Assembly: GCA_017546125.1 (NCBI GenBank)
Contig: JAFYXO010000001.1
Span: forward strand, 1 to 64,000
Origin: Bacteroidales bacterium
GTDB taxonomy: Bacteria; Bacteroidota; Bacteroidia; Bacteroidales; UBA932
Length of the DNA stretch: 64,000 bases
Reading direction: 5' to 3'
In this document: positions 45,840-53,728 of the stretch, in pieces
Numbering within the stretch: the first letter of the stretch is position 1
Layout of the letters: each line of letters begins with the position of its first letter
Notes under the pieces: model-generated
Seen by the model: only the letters and a program-made list of their open reading frames with translations
Told to the model about the DNA's origin: nothing
Database searches by the model: none
Translations under genes and position numbers: made by a program

Positions 45840-47384
45840 ATGACACAAGAAGAACTCTTTAGAAATCTTATTGCACACTCGAAGGAGTATGGTTTTATCT
45901 TCCCTTCAAGTGAGGTTTATGACGGTTTGAGCGCAGTTTATGACTATGGTCAGCTTGGCTCTGAATTGAAAAATAACATTAAGAAATATTGGTGGGACTC
46001 GATGGTGAAAGTTCACGAAAACATCGTGGGTATCGACTCAGCCATTTTTATGCATCCAAAGATTTGGGAAGCTTCGGGTCACGTAGGTGCATTCAACGAC
46101 CCCCTTATCGATAATAAGGATTCTAAGAAGAGATATCGTGCCGATGTCCTGTTGGAGGATTATATCGCGAAGATCGAGGAGAAAATCAATAAAGAGGTAG
46201 AGAAAGGTAGAAAGAAATTTGGTGAAGCGTTTGATGAGGAGCAGTTCCGTGCCACCAATCCAAATGTACTTCGCAGCAAGGCTAAAGCTGATGCAGTACG
46301 TCAGAAAATGGCGGATGCACTCAATGCAAACGACCTTGTGGCACTTAAAGACCTTATCGTAGAGTGCGAGATCGCTTGCCCTATCTCAGGAACCAAAAAC
46401 TGGACAGATGTGCGTCAGTTCAACCTTATGTTCAGCACTCAGCTTGGTAGTGTATCTGATGAGTCAGGCACCATCTATTTGAGACCTGAGACTGCACAAG
46501 GTATCTTTGTGAACTTCTTGAACGTTCAGAAGACCGGTAGAATGAAAGTTCCATTCGGTATTGCACAGATCGGTAAAGCGTTCCGTAATGAGATCGTGGC
46601 TCGCCAATTCATCTTCCGTATGAGGGAGTTTGAGCAAATGGAGATGCAGTTCTTCGTTCGTCCAGGTGAGGAGTTGAAATGGTTTGCAAAATGGAAAGAG
46701 ACCCGTCTTGCATGGCATAAAGCACTTGGAATGGGTGACAAGAAATACCGTTATCACGACCATGAGAAACTGGCTCACTACGCAAATGCCGCTACCGATA
46801 TCGAATTCGAATTCCCATTCGGTTTCAAAGAGCTTGAAGGTATCCACTCACGTACAGACTTCGACTTGGGCCAACATCAGAAATTCTCTGGCCGCAAAAT
46901 GCAATATTTCGATCCTGAGACCAACGAGAGCTATGTACCTTACGTAATCGAGACCTCTATCGGTCTTGACCGAATGTTCTTGTCGGTACTCTCTGCAGCA
47001 TACTGCGAGGAGAAACTTGAAAACGGTGAGACCCGCGTAGTGCTAAGAATTCCACCAGTGTTGGCACCAGTAAAATTGGCTGTACTTCCTCTTGTTAAGA
47101 AAGATGGCCTTCCAGAGGTGGCTCACAAAATTATGCATGACTTGAAATACGATTTCAACTGCCAATACGACGAGAAAGACAGTATCGGTAAGAGATATCG
47201 CCGTCAGGACGCTATTGGTACACCATTCTGTATCACTATCGACCACCAGACCCTTGAGGACAACCAGGTGACTATCCGTTACAGAGATACCATGACACAG
47301 GAGCGTATCCCTATCGACAAAGTGAGATCTATCATCGAAGAGAAAGTAAGCTTCAAAGATCTTTTCATGCAGTTAGAGAAATAA
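45840..47384 (+). CDS. glyS: Glycyl-tRNA synthetase (single-chain, class II)
   Basis: 514 residues of the dimeric alpha2 type, not the split GlyQ/GlyS type. Motifs: FPSSEVYDGLSAVYDYGQLG at the start, the GTKNWTDVRQFNLMF segment, motif 2 region YLRPETAQGIFVNFLNV followed by FRNEIVARQFIFRMREFEQME, motif 3 ETSIGLDRMFL, and the anticodon-binding C-terminal domain. It charges tRNA-Gly. It stands alone between divergent dsbD and a strong terminator. Codon use suggests good expression. Confidence 0.96.
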   Translation: MTQEELFRNLIAHSKEYGFIFPSSEVYDGLSAVYDYGQLGSELKNNIKKYWWDSMVKVHENIVGIDSAIFMHPKIWEASGHVGAFNDPLIDNKDSKKRYRADVLLEDYIAKIEEKINKEVEKGRKKFGEAFDEEQFRATNPNVLRSKAKADAVRQKMADALNANDLVALKDLIVECEIACPISGTKNWTDVRQFNLMFSTQLGSVSDESGTIYLRPETAQGIFVNFLNVQKTGRMKVPFGIAQIGKAFRNEIVARQFIFRMREFEQMEMQFFVRPGEELKWFAKWKETRLAWHKALGMGDKKYRYHDHEKLAHYANAATDIEFEFPFGFKELEGIHSRTDFDLGQHQKFSGRKMQYFDPETNESYVPYVIETSIGLDRMFLSVLSAAYCEEKLENGETRVVLRIPPVLAPVKLAVLPLVKKDGLPEVAHKIMHDLKYDFNCQYDEKDSIGKRYRRQDAIGTPFCITIDHQTLEDNQVTIRYRDTMTQERIPIDKVRSIIEEKVSFKDLFMQLEK

Positions 47385-47404
47385 TCAGACCTGATGATAT
47401 GCAA

Positions 47405-47438
47405 GAAAGCCGATAAAACATTGCGTTTATCGGCTTTC
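47405..47438. terminator. Terminator after glyS, overlapping the 3' end of the patatin reading frame
   Basis: Perfect 13-bp inverted repeat GAAAGCCGATAAA (47405-47417) and TTTATCGGCTTTC (47426-47438). It lies 20 nt after glyS. Its right arm reaches into the stop codon at which the patatin frame would end if the TAG were read through. Confidence 0.75.
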
Positions 47439-48270
47439 ATATCATATCTTTTGCGATATCGTAGCCCTCCTGATACAGGGCTGACAGCTTTTGGGTATCT
47501 TTCTCCATACGGCTCACCTCAATGGGTTTTTGAGGTCGGATAACTACGATTTTCCCCTCTTTCTCCAGCTGCTCGATCAGATCCATTGTCTCGTTGTATC
47601 TGGCGTTTCGTTCTGACAGGGCTTTCTACAGCATAGGGTACTTTTTGTAAAATACCTTTGACAGAGGCATAGAGCTCTTTTTCTTTCTGTACCCTTTATT
47701 TCGGGTCAGGACTACCACCAGTTTGGAATATCCTTGCTCCATCGCATATTTTACCGGGATAGAGTCCACTATTCCACCATCGAGCATAGGGATTTCATCC
47801 ACATATGTGATCTTGGCGACAAATGGGAGGCTGCTTGAGGCCCTCACAATACCCATAACCCTCTCAGAAGATTGCCTCTCTTCCAGATATTCTGCTTTGC
47901 CGGTAAGGCAATTGGTTGTCACCATTACATACCTGTCAGGGTTGGAGAAATATGTGTCGTAGTCGTATGGGATAATTTTTTCGGGGAAATCTTCAAAGAG
48001 CAGCTTGAAATCCATTATGCACCCTTGTGTGAAGAGATACTTCACCCCCACATAATGGTGCTCTTCCAGCAGGTCGATATTGCTGGCCCTCGCCCTTCCA
48101 CGCTGCCCCGACATATATGAGAGGCCATTGCAGGCACCTGCGCTTACCCCCACTGTGAATGGAAACTTTATACCGTGATCCATGAAGCAGTCAAGTACTC
48201 CGCAGGTAAATACCCCACGAAGACCGCCCCCCTCCAGAACAAGACCGGTATTTGATGTGTTGATATTCAT
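47437..48270 (-). pseudogene. Patatin-like phospholipase, interrupted by in-frame TAG
   Basis: The real start is the ATG at 48270 (MNINTSNTGLVLEGGG). Oxyanion loop EGGGLRGV, nucleophile Ser43 in GVSAG, and the dyad Asp164 in LDGG are intact, so the catalytic core is complete. Codon 215 is TAG (47626-47628). Beyond it the frame stays open for 62 more codons, reading KALSERNARYNETMDLIEQ and later VIRPQKPIEVSRMEKD, up to TGA at 47437-47439. That tail is the usual C-terminal part of bacterial patatin-like proteins. It may be a recent nonsense mutation, a sequencing error, or a shortened but active enzyme. An upstream in-frame extension (to 48360) is only repeat DNA. Confidence 0.75.
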
Positions 48271-48307
48271 TTTATAGATGGTGCAAGATACGAAAAAAAT
48301 TGAAAAA

Positions 48308-48357
48308 GGGATTGGGCCTCCGGCATTCCCTGACGGGATTGGGCCTCCGGCATTCCC
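48308..48357. repeat. Tandem repeat upstream of the patatin gene
   Basis: A 23-bp unit containing GATTGGGCCTCCGGCATT occurs at 48308-48330 and again, identical, at 48335-48357 (27-bp period). It reads in frame as GNAGGPIP upstream of the patatin gene, but it precedes the true start. The whole 48271-48610 gap is repeat-rich and holds no gene. Confidence 0.7.
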
Positions 48358-48388
48358 CATCCACTGCCACTAGTGGCCGTCGTGCTGT

Positions 48389-48402
48389 GGAGTCCAGCAC
48401 AA
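48389..48402. repeat. Short repeat shared with the 3.1-kb region
   Basis: GGAGTCCAGCACAA is identical to 3123-3136. Here it is the 3' half of a small stem, GTGCTG with CAGCAC, around a 7-nt loop. The other copy lies in the RHS-ppiD gap near the twin hairpins. Confidence 0.45.
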
Positions 48403-48464
48403 GGGCTGCACCGCATGATGAGTGCCACGACCGCAAAATCAATATCGAAAGTCAAACCGTCCAG

Positions 48465-48576
48465 CAGATTAGGAACGAAACTTACGTGTGGCGTGGATAG
48501 GTGCTCCTAATCCCACTGACCATTGAGGGGTTGGACCAGAATACCCTTTCTAATTGCGATTGTTGCTCCCAATCTG
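48465..48576. repeat. REP-like motif cluster downstream of the RAYT gene
   Basis: CAGATTAGGAAC (48465-48476) faces GCTCCTAATC (48503-48512); a third, inverted copy TGCTCCCAATCTG is at 48564-48576. The consensus is AGATTRGGARC in either orientation. The same motif recurs on the other side of the transposase gene (49613-49629 and 49718-49730). Confidence 0.55.
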
Positions 48577-48610
48577 TTGGCGGCATAGCACAGTGGTGTA
48601 CAAAAGTTCG

Positions 48611-49498
48611 TCAGATGTAACCGTTAAGAATATCCAAAGATAGCCCCAGCATTCTGGATATTTGTTTTGGGGTGGAGTAATATTCATAGCGGAGTTTTCT
48701 CGCCAGGATTAGTCTTGAATCGATATTCAGAAGTTTGGGATCTTGTTCACCAAATAACCTTTTAGCCAATGTCTGAACAATAGGTCTTAAGTCCTTATCT
48801 ATGATATATGTCTGTCGGCCATTCTGGAGTTCCTGATCAATATCGCCCTCCACTTTTTTAGCTAAGAAGTAATTGTATCGGGTAGGGGTCTTGAAGAGTT
48901 TCTCCATCTTGTCGTAACAGACAAAGTCTATGGGATTCAACATCCCGTCCGGGAATACTCTCCAGGATGGAGGAAGTTCAATATGGCTATTGAGTAGAAG
49001 TCTTTGTCCCCTTTTGGAGTAATCAGACAGTTTGGAGCTTACCATAATATTCCTGTTTCTAAACAGATATGGGGCAGATCCCCATCTATATTCTGAAGGT
49101 AGATATGGATAGCTGGTCCTGGTGATGTTTCTGTCAATGTATGCTGCAACATTTAGGACATATTCTTCAGATTTTAACCTGATTATCTGTGCTGGTAATT
49201 TATTCGCATAGCCCTCCAAATTGTACTTATTCTTTATCCACTTGCCAGTGAGTTGTTTGTACTTATTTATGAAGTCTTTACATTCTGGAAGAGTTCCAAA
49301 CACCAAAAAGTGAACATGATTGTCCATCAGTACAAATGAGTAAAGGTCTATCTTGGTGATGTACACGCATATACCGATTCTATTAATTCCGGCAATGAAG
49401 TCACTGTCATCTCTAAAGAGCCAATCGATTTTGTTTCCGTCTGTGCAAACGTGATAAAAAGATTTTTCCACCATAATTTGGATATTGTGCCCGATCAT
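48611..49498 (-). CDS. REP-associated tyrosine transposase (RAYT, Y1 HUH family)
   Basis: 295 residues. The HUH metal motif is His61-Val-His63 in FVLMDNHVHFLVFG. The expected catalytic tyrosine is Tyr120 in VLNVAAYIDRNITR. A C-terminal helical part (ILARKLRYEYYSTPKQISRMLGLSLDIL) resembles the DnaA-type helix-turn-helix found in RAYTs. RAYTs are single-copy, domesticated Y1 transposases that nick and move short REP hairpins. An alternative start is the ATG at 49474 (MVEKSFYHV), which fits the family better. REP-like motifs lie on both sides. The frame is intact. Confidence 0.85.
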   Translation of the reverse strand: MIGHNIQIMVEKSFYHVCTDGNKIDWLFRDDSDFIAGINRIGICVYITKIDLYSFVLMDNHVHFLVFGTLPECKDFINKYKQLTGKWIKNKYNLEGYANKLPAQIIRLKSEEYVLNVAAYIDRNITRTSYPYLPSEYRWGSAPYLFRNRNIMVSSKLSDYSKRGQRLLLNSHIELPPSWRVFPDGMLNPIDFVCYDKMEKLFKTPTRYNYFLAKKVEGDIDQELQNGRQTYIIDKDLRPIVQTLAKRLFGEQDPKLLNIDSRLILARKLRYEYYSTPKQISRMLGLSLDILNGYI

Positions 49499-49612
49499 TC
49501 CCTCATATCAACCTTCCACCCGGGCTGATTGGTGGATTATTGAATGTTCTACAAATTTTGGGAAAGAATTTGGGATATCCAAATTTAATTCTTGGGTGTG
49601 TTTCAGTAAGTT

Positions 49613-49730
49613 CCAGCAGATTGGGAACGCTTTTCTTGCTGCGAAATGGTTTTGTGCTCCCTGTCCCTCATGTTATTGACGGATTGGGCACGGAAGTGTG
49701 TATTATCTTCGAATATCTGCTCCTAATCTG
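49613..49730. repeat. REP-like motifs upstream of the RAYT gene
   Basis: CCAGCAGATTGGGAACG (49613-49629) nearly repeats the downstream CCAGCAGATTAGGAACG (48461-48477); TGCTCCTAATCTG (49718-49730) is its inverted partner. The rest of the 49499-49855 gap shows no gene. Confidence 0.5.
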
Positions 49731-49816
49731 GTGTTGAGATAATGTAAACAACAGGATTTTACTTTGGGCCCTGATGTTGAGAAAAATGGAGATCAATGTT
49801 TTGGGTGATAAAACAA

Positions 49817-49847
49817 AAAAGGCCCAATCGTTAAGACTGAGCCTTTT
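49817..49847 (-). terminator. Terminator after tRNA-Pro
   Basis: On the minus strand AAAGGC pairs with GCCTTTTTT about 20 nt further on, a short hairpin plus T-run directly downstream of the tRNA-Pro gene. Confidence 0.6.
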
Positions 49848-49855
49848 GCTTTTCG

Positions 49856-49929
49856 TCGGGATACTCCGACTCGAACGGAGGACCCCCTGCTCCCAAAGCA
49901 GGTGCGCTAGCCAACTGCGCCACATCCCG
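49856..49929 (-). tRNA. tRNA-Pro (UGG)
   Basis: 74 nt without CCA. Acceptor CGGGATG pairs with TATCCCG (one G-T); the D arm holds GGCGCAGTTGGCTAGCGC; the anticodon stem CCTGC/GCAGG surrounds the loop TTTGGGA with anticodon TGG; the T arm has GTTCGAGTC. The 3' CCA is not encoded. A full Bacteroidetes promoter lies just upstream. Confidence 0.95.
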
Positions 49930-49939
49930 AAAGCGGATG

Positions 49940-49969
49940 CAAAGATAGATATTTTTTTTTAAATGCAAA
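49940..49969 (-). promoter_or_regulatory. Promoter for tRNA-Pro
   Basis: Minus-strand TTTG (49966-49969), 18 nt, TATCTTTG (49940-49947): both elements at standard spacing. It is divergent from, and close to, the tRNA-Ser promoter. Confidence 0.75.
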
Positions 49970-49975
49970 ATTATT

Positions 49976-50006
49976 TTTGCTCCTATTGAAAAAATTCCTA
50001 CATTTG
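49976..50006 (+). promoter_or_regulatory. Promoter for tRNA-Ser
   Basis: TTTG (49976-49979), 19 nt, TACATTTG (49999-50006): a complete match to the Bacteroidetes -33/-7 pattern. Leader about 25 nt, containing a 9-bp tandem copy of GATTGGTGA (50023-50040). Confidence 0.75.
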
Positions 50007-50035
50007 CATTCCCAAACGAAAGGATTGGTGAGATT

Positions 50036-50122
50036 GGTGAGATGGGTGAGTGGCTTAAACCACCAGTTTGCTAAACTGACGTACGGGTAACCGTACCGGG
50101 GGTTCGAATCCCCCTCTCACCG
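50036..50122 (+). tRNA. tRNA-Ser (GCU)
   Basis: 87 nt. Acceptor GGTGAGA pairs with TCTCACC; the anticodon loop TTGCTAA gives GCT; a long class II variable arm (GTACGGGTAACCGTAC) is present; the T arm is GTTCGAATC within GGGGG/CCCCC. Discriminator G; CCA not encoded. It reads AGY serine codons. Confidence 0.95.
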
Positions 50123-50126
50123 CAGA

Positions 50127-50178
50127 AAAGAGGTTGTAGTTCGCTAATTATCAGCAACTCACAACCTCTTTCTCTTTT
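50127..50178 (+). terminator. Terminator after tRNA-Ser
   Basis: Stem AAAGAGGTTGT (50127-50137) and ACAACCTCTTT (50161-50171), followed by CTCTTTT. It lies 4 nt past the tRNA. Confidence 0.75.
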
Positions 50179-50250
50179 ATATCCACCCAAAAATCCTACC
50201 ACTTTTTTACCTAATACAAAGAACATTCCTAAATCCGTATATATAAAAAG

Positions 50251-50276
50251 AAAGGGCACCTGCAGTGGTACCCTTT
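50251..50276. terminator. Hairpin downstream of floA
   Basis: AAAGGGCACC (50251-50260) and GGTACCCTTT (50267-50276) pair with one mismatch; T-run on the plus side. It probably helps end the minus-strand floA transcript or backs up the tRNA-Ser terminator. Confidence 0.5.
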
Positions 50277-50299
50277 TTTGTGATCCTATGGTCGGTATC

Positions 50300-51253
50300 C
50301 TATTTCGCGATATTCTCTCTCATATCGGTGTCGGCCTGGATGTTTTTGATTTTGTAGTAGTCCATGATACCGAGATTGCCGCTACGGAATGCATCTGCCA
50401 TTGCCAGAGGAATCTCTTTCTCTGCTTCGATAACTTTTGCGCGAGCCTCTTGTGCTTTGGCTTTCATCTCTTGCTCAAGAGCTACTGCCATTGCCCTTTT
50501 CTCCTCTGCTCTAGCTTGTGCGATGTTCTTATCTGCATTTGCCTGGTCGATTTGAAGCACTGCACCGATGTTCTTTCCGATGTCGATGTCTGCGATATCG
50601 ATAGACAGAATCTCAAATGCTGTACCTGCGTCAAGACCTTTTTGAAGTACCACTTTGGAGATTGAGTCAGGGTTTTCTAGAACCTGTTTGTGAGATTCTG
50701 CTGAACCGATACTTGATACGATACCTTCACCTACACGTGCGAGAACGGTGTCTTCGCCGGCACCACCGACAAGCTGTTTGATGTTGGCGCGGACTGTCAC
50801 ACGAGCTTTAGCGATAAGCTGGATACCATCTTTCGCCACTGCGGTTACAGGTGGGGTATTGATCACTTTTGGATTTACTGACATTTGTACTGCCTCAAAT
50901 ACATCACGGCCGGCCAAGTCAATAGCTGCCGCCATTTTGAAGTCGAGGGCGATATTTGCTTTGTCTGCAGAGATAAGTGCATTGATGACGTTTGGAACAT
51001 TGCCTTTGGCCAAATAGTGAGCCTCAAGTGCGTTTGGATCGAGTTTGATTCCAGCTTTGGTTCCTGTGATCATTGCCATAACGATGGTTCCTGGAGGAAC
51101 TTTTCTCCAGCGCATAAGGATAAGCTGAAGCAGGGAGATTCTAACTCCCGAGATAAGTGCCTGAAACCATAGTGCTACAGGGAAAAACCATAGAAGAATA
51201 ATGAGTGCTACCAGCGAGATAGCTGCCCAAATAATAATACCGGTTGGTTCCAT
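50300..51253 (-). CDS. floA: Flotillin-like protein FloA
   Basis: 317 residues. One N-terminal membrane hairpin (about 5-45) is followed by the FloA/YqfA SPFH-like domain: [58 protein letters not shown], and a C-terminal coiled coil ([28 protein letters not shown], about 245-275). It forms inner-membrane microdomains and influences membrane fluidity and protein partners. It is the last gene of a minus-strand set with nfeD (18 nt upstream) and the PD40/SPOR gene. Confidence 0.93.
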   Translation of the reverse strand: MEPTGIIIWAAISLVALIILLWFFPVALWFQALISGVRISLLQLILMRWRKVPPGTIVMAMITGTKAGIKLDPNALEAHYLAKGNVPNVINALISADKANIALDFKMAAAIDLAGRDVFEAVQMSVNPKVINTPPVTAVAKDGIQLIAKARVTVRANIKQLVGGAGEDTVLARVGEGIVSSIGSAESHKQVLENPDSISKVVLQKGLDAGTAFEILSIDIADIDIGKNIGAVLQIDQANADKNIAQARAEEKRAMAVALEQEMKAKAQEARAKVIEAEKEIPLAMADAFRSGNLGIMDYYKIKNIQADTDMRENIAK

Positions 51254-51271
51254 TTCAGTTAATTTTATGTG

Positions 51272-51733
51272 TTATTGTTTCTTTACAAAAATCTTATGAT
51301 CCTCGATTTTGGCTATTACCACGTCGGTTCCCGGATCTATAATTCCATCTAAAGAGGTAACCTCAAGTGAGCAGCTTCCAAAATCGGCTTTACCCATAGG
51401 GGCAAGTCTGGTGGTGGTTTTTCCGGAATCACCTGCATTCAGACCCCTCTCTTCTGCTTTTGCATCCACGCTGCTCTCGATTTTGGTGTCCAATGAGAGT
51501 TTGCGCCATGTTTTAGCTCTGAGAAGGAGGATGGTGGCGATGACCAATACCACGATATTGATGACAAAAATCACAATACTTGCTGTGACACTGATATTGG
51601 TGTATGCCAGATAGCAGCCGCCGACGATGGAACCCAATCCCAGAAGTCCGGTGAAGATGGTCCCGGGAATGATCAGCAATTCAGCCAATATCAATATGTT
51701 ACCAAGCAGTAGTAGAAATATAATCAGTCCCAT
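51272..51733 (-). CDS. NfeD-like membrane protein
   Basis: 153 residues with three to four hydrophobic segments (residues about 1-70, including LLGLGSIVGGCYLAYTNI) and a C-terminal OB-fold NfeD domain (LAPMGKADFGSCSLEVTSLDGIIDPGTDVVIAKIEDHKIFVKK). Short NfeD proteins without the ClpP-like protease are usually encoded beside flotillins such as FloA, exactly as here (18 nt). The role is probably to support flotillin microdomains. The preceding gene ends 5 nt upstream. Confidence 0.88.
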   Translation of the reverse strand: MGLIIFLLLLGNILILAELLIIPGTIFTGLLGLGSIVGGCYLAYTNISVTASIVIFVINIVVLVIATILLLRAKTWRKLSLDTKIESSVDAKAEERGLNAGDSGKTTTRLAPMGKADFGSCSLEVTSLDGIIDPGTDVVIAKIEDHKIFVKKQ

Positions 51734-51738
51734 ATATC

Positions 51739-53613
51739 TTATTTTTTAATTGGTTCTACAGATATCCCCTCTGCACCCAGGCCGAAAAGGAGAGTTTTCA
51801 GGTTGTCGGCCTCCTCTTTTTTAGAGAAAGGTCCCACCATATAGATGGTTTGTCCATCCTCGGCAGCCTTTGCCAAGTCTTTGTCACAAGCGCCTCTGAT
51901 GGCGGTAAGGATACCTGTTGGGATTCCGTCTGGATACCCTTTCAACAATACCTGATATGAGGTCTCACTCTGCTCGTCAGCTTTCTGTTTTTCAAGTATT
52001 CTGGCGTTTTTCACAGAGGTCGATTTGCCGTTATTATACGCTATGATATAGGCTTTTGGGAAGCCTCTCTTCCTCACTTGGTTCAAGTGCTTGAGTGCCT
52101 CTGCATGTGTCCTCCAAAGACCCACGGTGTAGAGGTATTTGCCGGAAGGCTGCTTGTACTCGAAGATAGGACTCATCCCTTTGAAAGACTTTTTGCCCGA
52201 CTTGTTTGATACCACCATCAGCTGAATCTGGTAAACAAGTCCATTTGGTAGGGTATTGTCCTCGGCAAATTGGGCTTCGTCCAATATTTTGAATGAGTAG
52301 TCAAATTCCGGCTCCGGTACCTCGATATTCATGTCTGCCACATCGCGGTATGTGTGGTTTGCAAACTGGTAGGTGAGGGTTTCTCCCGCAGGTTGAGCCT
52401 GGATTTTCTCCTCTTCCGGGGCTTGGAACTGAGGGATAATCCCTTTTGCAAGGAATTCAAGCTCAGCGGCTTGTACTTTTGCAGATGCCTGGTCGAGGCG
52501 AGCTCTGATATCATTGGCCTTGGCCTCCAAATCGGTGATCTCCTCCTTGAGGAATTCGCGGTCATCTTCGTTTGTCACCCTCTCGTAAAGGAGTCTGCTC
52601 TCATCCTGCTTCGCAATATTGTTGTCGAGCTCCTTGCGGAGGATTCTCATTTGCGAGACAAGTTTGGCGTAGTCGCTCATCCCCTCTGGCTCGGGTTCCT
52701 TTTCATCTGCCTCTGCCTTTGGCGCAACTTGCTCTGATTTAGCCACATCCAGCTTCGCAACGGATTGGATCTCCTTTATGTCGCTAAGCTCTTTTTTGAT
52801 GGTGGTGGGGATATACTCAATTGCGTACAATGTTATCTCCTCTTTGTTTGCAGCGTCGCGGTTAGAGGCGAGAATCGAGTATTGCCCGTCGAAGCTGTTG
52901 AGGTAGAGGATGTCATCTGCGGTGGATGAGTAGGGGAATCCCAGATTCTCGGGTACACCCCAATCCTGTGCATCTTCATCCCAGCGGCTCACGTACAGGT
53001 CGTAACCACCCATTCCATAGTGGCCGTTGGATGCGAAGTAGAGCTCCTTTCCGTCGCTGCTCAGGAGCGGGAAGATCTCATCGCCCGAAGAGGTGATATT
53101 CTCACCCAGAATCTTGGGCTCCGCCCAAAGGGTATCTGAGATCTGGGAGATCTGGTAAATGTTCCAAGATCCGGAGTTGTCGGGAGCGGAGTAATAAACG
53201 GTATTTTGTCCCTCGGGGAAATATACAGCACTATAATATGGATGGGAATTCACCGCTATCATCGGGTTAGGAATCGGCATCCATGTCTTGTCCTGCAGAC
53301 TCGAAAAATGGAGGTAGAAGTTTTCGACCGGAACACTCTTCTTGGCTATAACGTTAGGAGTTACAGCGTATTGGAGAAGACTGATGCCGTTTTCACACTG
53401 GATTATGTTCTCGTCGATCTTCAGTTTTGTCAAGGAGTCTGCAGTGGCAGACAGAAGTTTGTTGTATAGGGAAATGGCCTCCTCAAATCTGTATTGGCGA
53501 TGGAGAGACGAGGCCTCTTTCATCTGGTCATTTTGTTGGGAATAGGCGCTATTTGTCAGTAGTATAAGTGTTAGGAAAAGTATTGCTCTGGATATACTTG
53601 TTCTCATATTCAA
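51739..53613 (-). CDS. Exported PD40/SPOR protein with coiled coil
   Basis: 624 residues with a signal peptide (ending near SAYSQ). The order is a TPR-like start (SLHRQYRFEEAISLYNKLLSAT, about 34-60), WD40-like PD40 repeats (about 120-260; DEIFPLLSSDGKELYFASNG, GGYDLYVSRWD), and a coiled coil (about 310-395). Two SPOR-like segments follow, one around residue 455-530 (VYQIQLMVVSN, YTVGLWRTHAEALKHLNQV) and one at the end (TIYMVGPFSKKEEADNLKTLL). SPOR domains bind denuded peptidoglycan, so it is probably a periplasmic or outer-membrane-attached cell-wall factor. It is upstream of nfeD-floA by 5 nt. It lacks the OmpA domain common in PD40 proteins of T9SS type. Confidence 0.75.
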   Translation of the reverse strand: MNMRTSISRAILFLTLILLTNSAYSQQNDQMKEASSLHRQYRFEEAISLYNKLLSATADSLTKLKIDENIIQCENGISLLQYAVTPNVIAKKSVPVENFYLHFSSLQDKTWMPIPNPMIAVNSHPYYSAVYFPEGQNTVYYSAPDNSGSWNIYQISQISDTLWAEPKILGENITSSGDEIFPLLSSDGKELYFASNGHYGMGGYDLYVSRWDEDAQDWGVPENLGFPYSSTADDILYLNSFDGQYSILASNRDAANKEEITLYAIEYIPTTIKKELSDIKEIQSVAKLDVAKSEQVAPKAEADEKEPEPEGMSDYAKLVSQMRILRKELDNNIAKQDESRLLYERVTNEDDREFLKEEITDLEAKANDIRARLDQASAKVQAAELEFLAKGIIPQFQAPEEEKIQAQPAGETLTYQFANHTYRDVADMNIEVPEPEFDYSFKILDEAQFAEDNTLPNGLVYQIQLMVVSNKSGKKSFKGMSPIFEYKQPSGKYLYTVGLWRTHAEALKHLNQVRKRGFPKAYIIAYNNGKSTSVKNARILEKQKADEQSETSYQVLLKGYPDGIPTGILTAIRGACDKDLAKAAEDGQTIYMVGPFSKKEEADNLKTLLFGLGAEGISVEPIKK

Positions 53614-53640
53614 CCTCGTTCAATTCATAAAAATACTCAA

Positions 53641-53648
53641 CAAAAATA
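53641..53648 (-). promoter_or_regulatory. -7 promoter box for the PD40/SPOR-nfeD-floA set
   Basis: Minus-strand TATTTTTG, 27 nt before the start. Fits the consensus but lies in AT-rich DNA. Confidence 0.35.
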
Positions 53649-53678
53649 CTAAATACTTTATATATTAGAAAAAAATAG

Positions 53679-53686
53679 TACTTTTG
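53679..53686 (+). promoter_or_regulatory. -7 promoter box for secDF
   Basis: TACTTTTG, with a near -33 element TTTA at about 53657-53660 (18 nt spacer). Leader about 40 nt. The word TAGTACTTTTG is also found in front of glyS. Confidence 0.5.
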
Positions 53687-53728
53687 TACCCTTATTTTGA
53701 AAACTAAATAATTTTAACATAATCAGAT

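Noticed and set aside
48271..48360. N-terminal extension of the patatin protein
   Set aside because: It is made by the tandem repeat and gives GNAGGPIP twice; family proteins start at the MNINTSNTG position.
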